The notes under the pieces: generated by a model
Told to the model about the DNA's origin: nothing
Database searches by the model: none
The model's input: only the letters and a program-made list of their open reading frames with translations
Shown here: positions 55,633-64,000 of the stretch, piece after piece
Layout of the letters: each line of letters begins with the position of its first letter
Position numbering within the stretch: position 1 is the first letter of the stretch
Translations under genes and position numbers: made by a program
Source: Isoetes taiwanensis
Lineage: Eukaryota; Streptophyta; Lycopodiopsida; Isoetales; Isoetaceae
Length of the DNA: 64,000 bases
Direction: 5' to 3'
Assembly: GCA_021234155.1 (NCBI GenBank)
Contig: JAJEKV010000027.1
Span: forward strand, 11,794,716 to 11,858,715

Positions 55633-56110
55633 AAAATCAAGGACAAACTCAATACTCCGTTCCTATTCATCCAACAAAATTCCCAACCTTTCCAGCCAGA
55701 ACTTGCACATCTCAACAACCCACTTAGTACCAAAATCTGAGAAGCAGCACGGATGGCCCAAACTTCAAACAGTCACATGAATCGCAATCCCCTTTGAATC
55801 GATTCAATCAGCAAGCAAAGAAACAGTTGTCAGATCCGAAGTTCTGGGCTACCTCAGGAGGCAATGCGATGCTTATCGGAAAGCTGGGTTGATGCTGAAT
55901 CAAAATCCGGCGTCTGTGCCGGGCAGATCTTAAGCTCGAGCGGCTCCTCCTCTGCCGTCATATCCTCCTGCGCTATGCCTTGTATGGCAGTCGGAGAAGG
56001 GGAAGTCTAGACAGCTAGAAACAGAAACAGGTGGAGCTCGAAGGAAAAAAACGATGCCTTAACCAGCAAGCAACCTCCATCCTCTCCTCTGTTAGATAGA
56101 TGGGTATGGC
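55633..56110 (-). other. Probable 5' exon/leader region of the MAP kinase relic
   Basis: Higher GC than its surroundings. On the minus strand MTAEEEPLELKICPAQTPDF then DSASTQLSDKHRIAS is open from about 55,977 but ends at TGA, directly followed by G|GTAGCC (about 55,853), a plausible donor. The next acceptor-like site on that strand is GACAG|GGGGGAAAGG at about 47,836, on the far side of the transposon and in front of the MAP kinase ATG. This is inferred from position only. Confidence 0.35.
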
Positions 56111-56750
56111 GTGCTACGTGGCACGAGGAGAAGAGCGTCGATTGCGGCGCAGAACAAAATTACAAACTGATTTATATATGTTTTGATATATAGAAAAATA
56201 GTAACCATTCTTGGAGAAATAGTGAAATTTTATATAAAAAAATGGAAATGGTTTACAACTAAACCAAATACCGTTATCAAATAGGTTAAAGGCGCAAGTC
56301 TTTATACCGTCTTTATAAAAAAACCATTAACAATTAGTCTATATTCTTTCATAGAAAATCATGCCATTTTGTCTCAAGGACCAACATTAATGCAACAAGT
56401 AAAGCATAAATCATTACTAGTTTAAAATCATGTCATTTTGTCTCAAGGACCAACATTAATGCAACAAGTAAAGCATAAATCATTACTAGTTTATGACACA
56501 CATCATTACGTGATGAAAACATAAACTATTATTAAGACCATGGTATTAAACCAACCAAAGTAACCACCATAAAAGGCCATGGTATTAAACTGTCGTAACA
56601 AACTAGAATAATAAACCTTACAGAAGAACTACGCTATAAAACTATTCGTGGTTAATCAACATATTAACCCACAAAGTAATATTACTTTATTATAGTGGTT
56701 TCATTAAAAAATTGTTGTAGAAAACTGATAATAATTTTTTTTTGGAGGCC
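56111..56750. other. AT-rich region with a 69 bp tandem duplication
   Basis: No gene. The unit starting AAAATCATGCCATTTTGTCT at 56,355 repeats at 56,424 with one visible mismatch. A second short pair, CCATGGTATTAAAC, occurs at about 56,540 and 56,577. Confidence 0.7.
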
Positions 56751-57060
56751 TTGTGATGGTGGAGTGTGGTGATGGGGTGTGGTGGTGGGGTGTGGTGTGG
56801 TGGTGGTGGGTGGAGGAGTGGGGGGTGGTGGTGGGGGGGGGTGTGGTGTGGTTGTGGTGGAGTGTGGTGGTGGTGGATTGTGGTGTGGGACATGGTGGAG
56901 TCCGGTGGTGTGGTGGTGGTGTGTGGTGGTGGTGGTGGTGGAGTGTGGTGGTGGTGTGTGGTGGTGGTGTGTGGTGTGGGAGTGTGGCAGTGGGAGATGG
57001 TAGAGTGTAGTGGTGGGAGATGGTGGGGTGTGGTGTGGGACATGGTGGATGCCAACAACT
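56751..57060 (+). repeat. (GTGGTG)-rich strand-biased tract
   Basis: About 300 bases composed almost only of G and T on the plus strand, as irregular GTGGTGG and GTGTGGTG repeats with GGGGGGGG at about 56,828. It is able to form G-quadruplexes or triplexes. The long open frames in it are artefacts of composition. Confidence 0.95.
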
Positions 57061-57497
57061 CACCACCACCACACATACCTCATCTATCATTCGGCATCCA
57101 TTGCACTTAAATGCCCCACGATGGCATCATAGAGACACAACATGACAATACAAAACAACATGATGCAAAATGGTAGTAGACATACCTGATTCTTGAAGTG
57201 GATTTGATGTTACCTTTTACGTGTTGATAGAAACAATCTAGATCAAGCTTGAGATTTTTTCTCGTTTGTAACACAACTAATAATTGAACATACCCGCAAT
57301 GGCATCTTTTGGTCTCGAGAACATTGCTCTGCTTTTACGTTTTGATTGTGAGTTCGATTGAATGTGTGGTCTAGAGGAACCTGATTTGGTTTTTTTCCTA
57401 TCATCTTCATCATCTCTCGTCACTTTTACTATTTTCATCCTCGTCGTTGGATTTGCCTATGCTTTCTCTTGGGTCTAGAAGAACCGCCTCTGCTTTC
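57061..57497. other. No separate gene; possible 3' part of the next gene
   Basis: A minus-strand reading from about 57,535 to 57,410 (LDEKAEAVLLDPRESIGKSN then DEDENSKSDER) overlaps the end of the 118-codon ORF in another frame. It could be its original acidic C-terminus after a frameshift. Confidence 0.35.
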
Positions 57498-57854
57498 TCA
57501 TCGAGTTTTATAATAATCCGAGAAGCTCTTCCACTTAATGACCTCCCCTTTATATGCGATAATAAGCCATTGCCCGGGTTCCAGAGCCATTCCACCCCAT
57601 GTATATGGCTTCCCCAAAATTCTTTTGTAAATTTGCATGAACTCTTTGTATTGTTCATTGCTCGATTCTTCAACTGTATAAGAAAACATATGCCTTAATT
57701 TTTCGGTTTGAACAAAACATTTGGGGAAAATACACAGAGCAGATTTATTTGGAACTCTGTCACCCCAAAGCTTCTTTAGATCTTCGTGGGGCACAATCTC
57801 TTGTTTGAGGAGAGATTTCATCGTGTAACCAATGGCGTTCAATTCTGACTCCAT
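57498..57854 (-). CDS. Hypothetical protein, 118 codons
   Basis: An ATG at 57,854 opens a frame whose composition looks coding: MESELNAIGYTMKSLLKQEI, HEDLKKLWGDRVPNKSALCI, FVQTEKLRHMFSYTVEESSN and YTWGGMALEPGQWLIIAYKG. It ends SFSDYYKTR. No signal peptide, membrane segment or known domain was recognised. The overlapping frame described for 57,410-57,540 continues with an acidic tail, so the present stop may be the result of a one-base indel. The promoter side (57,855-57,960) is unremarkable. It may be a lineage-specific gene or a transposon ORF; no neighbour suggests a role. Confidence 0.4.
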   Translation of the reverse strand: MESELNAIGYTMKSLLKQEIVPHEDLKKLWGDRVPNKSALCIFPKCFVQTEKLRHMFSYTVEESSNEQYKEFMQIYKRILGKPYTWGGMALEPGQWLIIAYKGEVIKWKSFSDYYKTR

Positions 57855-58039
57855 TAGGGTTCAATCGGCAAGAAGCGGCAAAAAAACAGAGAAGAGGTGA
57901 TTATAAAATTCAAAATAACCGACGCTCATTAATTCGCACTCCCGCAATCTCCGCTTCGGTATGCACCACCCGATTCTACCACAAAGGTGGTGCCAAAATG
58001 TGGCGTCAAAATGCACGTTTTTGATACACCACAGCGTGC

Positions 58040-59728
58040 TTTATCCCAGAACACAAGTGTAAGAAGGAGGAAGCTGATGTCCTGTTGAGTATGTTGGAAT
58101 TGTCTCGGCAAAGGAAAAATCTAGTGCAGGTACCTTAATCGCATGGAAAAACCCGGTTAAGGTGACAACATCTATGTCGGATAGATTTGGAAGGTGGTCC
58201 ATCATTGAGTGGCAGCAGAACAACCAATCATGGGGAATTTTAAATATTTACGCGCATAACAATCCTAGGGGAAGAGGTGCACTATGGGCCTCCCTCAGAC
58301 ATAAAATCAAAAGTCTTGGTAATCACATAGCATGGTTAATGCTGGGCGATTTTAATATGGTGGAGACATCAGAAGACAGACGTGGTGCAACATCTGACAT
58401 TGTTAATGGTTTTGAAAAAGAGCAGTGGGGTAAATTGATAGATGCCGGTGGACTTATTGAGCTGGAGGGGGATAAAGGTTTCACATGGTGCAATGGTTGG
58501 GTGGGACAGGGTAGAGCTTACGCTAGACATGACAGGTGTTACGTGAAATACAATACACTCGCCACTTCCCCAACTCTTCATAGAGTAAACTGCACCGACA
58601 ATGCGATATCTGATCATAATCCTCAGGTAATTTCATGCCAGGAATGTAGGAAAAAAGTCTCAAGAACTGTGTTTAAAATGAATATCAAGTATCCGAAAAG
58701 AGCACAACTCTTTTCTTGCAAAATGCAAAGAAATTTGGCAAGCGGCATTTATAAAAGACTTCGCATGAAGGCCTTAATCGGCACTAGCAAATATTAAGCA
58801 ATTTGCCAAACCGTGGGGAGAGAAAAAAGTACGGGGAGGAGAGAGCATCTTTGGACAAACTATACAGTCAATTGACAACCCTCGTGAGCAAAGTGGGTCC
58901 CAATGATGGTACGAAGAAGAGAAAAAATTAATGGATGAGATTAAAAAGTCGAGGGAGACTAAGACTGCCGAGAACGTATAAAGGCGAGTTTAACTTGGCT
59001 TAGGCAAGCGGATAAATGCTCTAAGTTTTTCTTTAAGGCTGCCAAGCGTAAGAGATGGTCAACAAAGATTATTTAGCATTACACTTGATGATGGGTCGAT
59101 ACTAAAAAGTTGTGATGGGCTTCATAAATTTCTTCACGATCACTTTCAAAGCTTCTTCATTGAGAAGCGAATGCCGCCTTCAGATCGAGTTTGAAGAGTT
59201 AGTGGTTTCCAAGGTGTCTCCAAATATAACAAATGAACAACACCAAATGTTGAGCCGCCCACTATCTATAGATGATTTGCATCGGTGGTCATAAGCCCTC
59301 GACAAAGAGAAGTGTCCGGGGATGGATGGGATTCCAATAGAGTTTTTTCGGTTTATTGGGAATGGATTAAAACCGATATATTCTCGGCTTATATACGACT
59401 TCCAACAAGCGCACCACACGATCCCAAGCTAAATACAGGTTGTATCATTTTGATTCCAAAGGGAAAAGACCCACGTACTATCAATGACTGGAGACCCATC
59501 ACATTGCTGTCGGCATTATATAAGATAATAGCAAAGGGAATGGCAGAGAAAATAAAGCCCATACTTGCAGAAACTATCTCCCCCGTCCAGTCAGGTTTTC
59601 TCTCAGGAAGGAACATTCTGCACAATATAGCAGCAGCTTTTGAGGGTATGTATTGGGCTAAAAACACAGGTCAAAAAGTAGCTTACATCAAGTTGGATTT
59701 TACTAAGGCATACGATAGTATCAGGTGA
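58040..59728 (+). mobile_element. L1-type LINE, endonuclease and partial RT
   Basis: The endonuclease domain is readable from about 58,040 (EHKCKKEEADVLLSM), through SSAGTLIAWKNPVKVTTSM, WGILNIYAHNNP, MLGDFNMVETSEDR, GLIELEGDKGFTWCNG, ARHDRCYV and NAISDHNPQVI. GDFN and SDHNP carry catalytic Asp/His residues of AP-type endonucleases. RT begins with NTGCIILIPKGKDPRTINDW then RPITLLSALYKIIAKGMAEK, VQSGFLSGRNILHNI and YIKLDFTKAYDSI, then ends abruptly at 59,728, before the FADD box. Frameshifts lie between 58,800 and 59,300. The 5' part (ORF1) and the 3' end are absent. The junction at 59,728 is followed by ACTAGTAACGGTGCCCAGCG, which resembles another repeat. Confidence 0.88.
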
Positions 59729-60600
59729 AGCTTTTTATATAAAACTAGTAACGGTGCCCAGCGTTGCTGGGAGAAGTTGGTAACTTGTAAATGATAATCT
59801 TGTGGATTCACTTTAGAAAGATAACGTTTTTGGTTTGTTCACATTTAATCTTAATGCATGGTAGCATATTGGTCTTTCGAAGCAATGTTATATGCAACTC
59901 CCACTCTTTAATGTCTTCTCACAGGCATGTTAAACCAATAGGCAATATCTCATGGCCAAGACATAAGGCAAGGCTATAAGGAATTTATGCGCATAGGAAT
60001 TCCTCACTATCGCATAAGTTCAATTGTTTAAAGGTAGTAGCTCTAAGTTTAGTTGTCTAAAGGTGGTTGCAGAGCTATAGGCAGTTGTTGACTATTGCAA
60101 TATTCTAGAACTTGGTTCCATATTAGGGCATGACATAAAGTTTGAATAAACCCCATTGAGTTATGCCTTGAATTAGAATTACTTTCTAAAGAAATAATCA
60201 AATTTACTTTGAAACTTTCAGAAAGAATATTGAACCCGTTAATTCGAATTGAGCTTGATAGTCTATGGAGATTTATGGGATTTTAAACTTACAATTGCCA
60301 AAGGAGCAATGCTCCACAATATTGCTTGAGCTAAAGAAAGACTATAACGCATTTGTTTGATCTAAAGATACATTGCAATATAGTGTGCTATTTTCGTTTT
60401 GGGTTGGGATAGGGGTTTTAGGCAATGGTGTGGACTATGATTTGCGTATGGTATTGTATAAGAAATCGTATAATTTGCCATGTGAGAGCAGCTTCAGTGT
60501 TTCATGCTATTTTGGGTGGTCTGGAACTCCCTTTTTGTATGCATTTTTTTTGCTAAGGGCCGAATCTGGAAGGCATGAGCCATTTGGTTTCCTGCCCTGT
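59729..60600. other. No gene recognised; possible repeat start at 59,744
   Basis: AACTAGTAACGGTGCCCAGC then GTTGCTGGG (59,743-59,771) contains a short inverted repeat (CCCAGC/GCTGGG) and resembles the start of a common plant repeat type whose name I cannot assign. The rest is AT-rich without coding motifs. Confidence 0.4.
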
Positions 60601-61201
60601 GGTGTTTGTACAGACGGCGGCGTCTGGGAGAGGTGGAGACGAACCACTCTGATTTCTCCCCTGTTAGGAGCGCTCAAGGATTCCGGCTGATTCAGTCGAT
60701 TGCAGGAGCTTGCAGGAGTCGATTGCAGGAGCTTGGAGCGTGGCTGACTTTCTCAGAATTGTTGTGTGTGTCTGTGCAGGTTGGAACGAAATTAGCAGAC
60801 TGTATCAGAGGCCTTAGGCGACAGTTGCTTCCAGAGAGGGCTGCGCGAGCACAAGGCGGATTTGCACCCCCTCCTTCCTGCCGGAAGGATTTACAGTATT
60901 TTTTGTTGAACAGAAGCCTGAGTATCTCCATTTCTCCAATATCCGCAGAGGCCCGGGGATTTTCGATCACTAAACTTGAAAACTGTGAGCTAGCGGCAAG
61001 GAGGTCAACCTCCGGTGGAAGATTTGGCATGCTTGCTTTCCCAACTCCCATACCCAGATGATTGTTCTGAAGCTCTCGCTTAGAAAAACAAACCCCCATC
61101 TTCAAAACAGCCCGTTTCCGCACAAATTTCCTTCAATCTTACTCCAAACCAACAGCTACATTCTGCGAAGTTAGCTCAAGAATCTCTGTTTCCCACCCAA
61201 A
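60601..61201. other. GC-richer region, possible 5' leader of a plus-strand gene
   Basis: Unusually GC-rich for the window. Long frames are open on both strands (plus 60,606-61,061; minus 61,123-60,692), so at most one is real. A 22 bp direct repeat (GATTGCAGGAGCTTG, about 60,698 and 60,720) is present. No family was recognised. Confidence 0.35.
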
Positions 61202-61376
61202 ATGCTTGAATTCATCGCCCAAAAAACTGCTAGATCACTGCCACGGTCTTGTCGATCCGACTATCTGGCGAAATGGGTATCGGAATCAAGCGTTAGATCG
61301 AGAAGAAGCCATAAAAGCAGCATTACGGCTGTGGAAGAGACGGACAGAAAGCTCTGCTACAGGGTAACAGGAAATC
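61202..61376 (+). CDS. Possible first exon of an unidentified gene
   Basis: An ATG at 61,202 opens MLEFIAQKTARSLPRSCRSD then YLAKWVSESSVRSRRSHKSS and ITAVEETDRKLCYR, ending at AGG|GTAACA (about 61,373). The N-terminal 40 residues are rich in Arg/Ser/Ala and poor in acidic residues, as in an organelle-targeting peptide. The 600 bases upstream are GC-richer, as a leader would be. No second exon was found before the tandem repeats at 61.8 kb, so this is tentative. Confidence 0.3.
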
Positions 61377-61804
61377 AAATGCTGTTTTGCCTACCAAGGC
61401 TTATGTAAATTCTCTCGTTTAATGATATTGTTGTTTTAGACCATTGAGGTCAAGGTGCACCATTGGAAAAGTTTGCGTCGCTTTAGTTGTAAATGATGTG
61501 GGCCATCGATCTGGTACAATGCCAGGAATATTCTCCACATCGATGGCTTGCAATAAAAGATGAACCAAACGCTATAATACATGGAAAAAACGATTTATGA
61601 TTCTTCGACCTTATTTAAGCTCTTTTCATATGAGTGCAATATGAAAGTCCTTGTAGACATGGGAGGAAAGATGAAGCATATTTAATTACATTTTAACATT
61701 CAATGTGGTAAATGATCACCCCTTAAAAATATAATCATCGTGCAAATAAGTAAATGGGTATTTATTTAATCTTCGGTCACAACATTGGTAATTGAGAATT
61801 ATAT
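61377..61804. other. No gene recognised
   Basis: AT-rich; no motifs on either strand. Confidence 0.5.
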
Positions 61805-62475
61805 GGAGCAAAACCGTGGTGGATTCCACTATGCTACTGGTTAAATATATAATGGCAGTGCATGTTTTGCACTTGCCAGATCATTTTATCTTCTGTTTTC
61901 TGCCCACAATAAAAGTAGGAGCCCAACAAATCAGGATCTCTTAGAATAGAGAATAGTCATAATATCTCCATAATCAACAAATGTTCTGCGTACCTAGAAT
62001 AGGAAGCAAGCTTCTATCATCCTTGCAAGATCAACAAATAACAGCACTTACAACAACCTAGAAAGCAAGCTTCTATCATCCTTGTTGCAACAATAAATAA
62101 CAGCACTTGCAACAACGTTTAAAGTTAGAAATTGAGGATTGATTCAGGGATTTAGCTTTTGCAGCATGGCCTGGAGCAAAACCGTGGTGGATTCCGCTAT
62201 GCTACTGGTTAAATGGATAATGGCACCGTTTGCACTTACCAAACCAGTTTATCTTCTATTTTGTGCCCACAATAAAATTAGGAGCCCAACAAATCAGGAT
62301 CTCTTACAATAGAGAATAATCATAATAGCTCCATAATCAATAAATGTCCTGCGTACCTAGAATAAGAACCAAGCTTCTATCATCCTTGCAACAACAACAA
62401 ATAACAACACTTACAAAATTGTACAAAGTTGAAAAATGAGGCTTGATTCAGGGATTTAGCTTTTGCAACATGGCC
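61805..62475. repeat. ~340 bp tandem duplication
   Basis: GGAGCAAAACCGTGGTGGAT opens both copies (61,805 and 62,171), and both close with GGGATTTAGCTTTTGCARCA and TGGCC. Copy 1 has an internal duplication of AAGCAAGCTTCTATCATCCT (about 62,007 and 62,062). Confidence 0.92.
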
Positions 62476-62929
62476 ATCATATCTAAAAAAACGAACGATC
62501 ATCAAATATAATATCTATAGAATAAAAAAACAAACAAACAAAAAAGAAAACAAACAAAAAACGGCTCCATACTGATTCATTTGCAGGAGATTTGCTCAAT
62601 CAAGCTTCTTTACAATAGAAGGGAATGTTCTAGACAGAGGGAAGGATTTTACTCAGAAGACGGATTAAACTCTTATTGTCTTAAAATTTTGAGAGCTTTA
62701 AGCTTTAAATCACGCATCTGCTAATACATTAAATTAACATGCTTTGAAAACTAAAAAAAAGGAGGGAGGAAAAGGGACTTACTGCTCGGTAGAAGCAAGA
62801 TATCAAGCTTGGGTTAACAATATGAATATACAGAGCCCATAATCAAATAGCCCTGCAAATCGGTGTGCTAATACAGCAAATTAACATGCTTTGAAAACTA
62901 AAAAAAAGGGGGAAGGAAAAGGGACTTAC
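62476..62929. other. Intron 1 of the F-box/kelch gene, with a duplicated donor region
   Basis: Holds an A-rich tract (62,520-62,565) and, at 62,731-62,797, a copy of 62,871-62,938 that includes the exon 1 donor and the last bases of the exon. No second kelch exon was found. Confidence 0.6.
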
Positions 62930-63837
62930 TGCTCAGTAGAAGCACCATCAGTAGATCCTCTGCCACCACCTATAACATATATTTGCTTATCTAAGGGAAT
63001 TGCTGCAGAATGAGAACGACAGACCACCATGGATGCCACTTCAACCCAGCAATTTCTGCAATAACTATAATAATGAACTCTGCTTGAAGGTCTAGTACGC
63101 GGCTCCACAACATGCATCTCTGTATGATCACCGCCCAATACAAAGAGGGTACCATTTAACACAGCCACAGTGTCTATCTGCCACCAATCATAAGGATCAA
63201 CATGCACTTCTGGAGATGAGATATTTCTTTCTCTGGGAAGTGGAGGCAAACAACACCATGTACATGTCTCAAGATTAAAAATTTTAACTCTATTTCCATG
63301 GACCACAAAGCATATATGAGCCTGACCTAAATTGAGAGCTTTTCTGCTGTCATAAAAAACCTGTGATGAAAGTGTCTTCATCCATGCCCTAGAAATGAAT
63401 CTGTAAGATGGCTCATATTTGATAAAGGGAATCCTCATAAGACATAGCTGGGCTAGATCATCTGGAAGACCAGGAATTAATGCATCATCATGCGAGGAAG
63501 TTTTCAAACGTATCTGTGGAGATGATAATCCCAAAGTAAAATGGTCCCTCTTTTCTCTGCGGATCGAAACCCTAAAATGATCATCTTCAAAGAAATCAAA
63601 TCCGTCGTCTTCATGATCTTCTTCATCAGAATCAAATTCCTTCAGGGCAGGCCCAATCAGATTTGCACGCTGAAGACGGCGCTCCTGTTCTGCGCATAAA
63701 AACTCAGAGGTAGATTCCTCTTCATTTCTGTAAGAAGCGCTTCTGTATAATTTGTGCCAGCAGCCGAATTTACCACTGTTTTGGGATGAAAAAGAGATGG
63801 GTCGGAAGCCCAAGGTGCTGGTATTGCATCCCATCAA
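62930..63837 (-). CDS. F-box/kelch-repeat protein, first exon
   Basis: Minus strand; ATG at 63,837 (or the next Met codon at 63,834). The frame runs 302 codons to a good donor, GAGCA|GTAAGT at 62,930/62,929. Residues 66-86 are very acidic (FDSDEEDHEDDGFDFFEDD). An F-box lies at about 119-160 (ALIPGLPDDLAQLCLMRIPF then IKYEPSYRFISRAWMKTLSS). Kelch-type blades follow: VKIFNLETCTWCCLPPLP, DTVAVLNGTLFVLGGDHTEM, WVEVASM and CRSHSAAIPLDKQIYVIGGG. Plant F-box/kelch proteins act as substrate receptors of SCF ubiquitin ligases; the F-box binds the Skp1-like subunit. About one and a half to two blades are encoded here; the remaining blades must lie in later exons, which are not visible in the next 1.5 kb. 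Confidence 0.85.
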
Positions 63838-64000
63838 GGATTCGAAAGGAAGAAAATCCCATGGGCCAAAAAGTGGAGCAGAAAAGAATCAGGTGCATGC
63901 ATGACCGGATCAGGTTCTTCCTCGCTTGCCGCTGTTGGATCGTCTACGTCTAAGGCCGGTCTGTAGAAAATGGATCCGACAACTGGAAGGGAAACCATAG
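63838..64000 (-). promoter_or_regulatory. 5' leader of the F-box/kelch gene
   Basis: Sequence directly upstream of the ATG, moderately GC-rich. No TATA-like element was recognised before the window ends. Confidence 0.3.

Noticed and set aside
56690-57110. Several overlapping ORFs of 74-128 codons on both strands
   Set aside because: They follow from the G/T-only composition, which lacks stop codons; His/Pro/Thr and Gly/Val/Trp runs are not real proteins.
60692-61123. 143-codon minus-strand ORF starting MRKRAVLKMGVCFSKRELQ
   Set aside because: A plus-strand frame of similar length overlaps it and neither shows a domain; the region is better read as a GC-rich leader.

Overview
This is nuclear DNA of a land plant. 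The evidence is split genes with plant-type GT/AG introns (laccase, TDY-class MAP kinase, F-box/kelch protein), plant-restricted families (DUF1685, PPR, GH17), a Tat-like Ty3/gypsy retrotransposon, plant L1 LINEs and a tRNA-Phe pseudogene of mitochondrial type. The sequence is AT-rich, gene-poor and crowded with gene fragments and nested repeats. That suits a large repeat-rich genome such as a gymnosperm or fern, but the species cannot be fixed from the sequence. Nothing bacterial, no CRISPR array and no operon is present.

Layout. 1-1.9 kb: decayed DUF1853-family gene (copy 1). 4.4-6.0 kb: unrecognised decayed gene on the minus strand. 6.75-14.08 kb: Ty3/gypsy element with about 645 bp of recognisable LTR on each side and an extra RNase H domain lying between protease and RT. 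15.1-16.1 kb: truncated DUF1685 gene (copy A). 16.7-20.7 kb: dispersed repeats, minisatellites (one full of heat-shock-element-like motifs), SINE-like heads, and an orphan duplicate of the DNA downstream of the laccase gene. 20.7-25.4 kb: fragments of GH17 glucanase, PPR and root-cap-like genes. 25.5-26.3 kb: inverted-repeat elements. 26.9-29.3 kb: an apparently intact six-exon laccase gene on the minus strand. 30.3-30.7 kb: LINE RT fragment. 33.0-35.5 and 41.6-44.1 kb: two nearly identical 2.5 kb duplicons, each with an intact DUF1685 ORF and a mitochondrial-type tRNA-Phe pseudogene; the first is head-to-head with DUF1853 copy 2 (35.8-38.1 kb). 44.2-46.7 kb: kinase fragments. 47.4-56.1 kb: 5' part of a TDY-class MAP kinase gene whose upstream part is split by a 7.67 kb DNA transposon with perfect 29 bp terminal inverted repeats. 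57.5 kb: small unknown ORF. 58.0-59.7 kb: truncated L1 LINE. 61.8-62.9 kb: tandem duplications. 62.9-63.8 kb: first exon of an F-box/kelch gene.

Most likely functional genes: the laccase, the two DUF1685 copies, and perhaps the F-box/kelch gene, whose remaining exons are not visible. The rest is mobile DNA or relics.

The item most worth a second look is the 47,963-55,632 transposon. It joins a transposase-like gene (SDG / QFK / HGKGxxDGxGA signature) to a convergent accessory gene that appears to encode a coiled coil, a Cys/His zinc-binding region and an NIF/FCP1-like HAD phosphatase domain. All identifications come from reading motifs by eye; no database search was possible.
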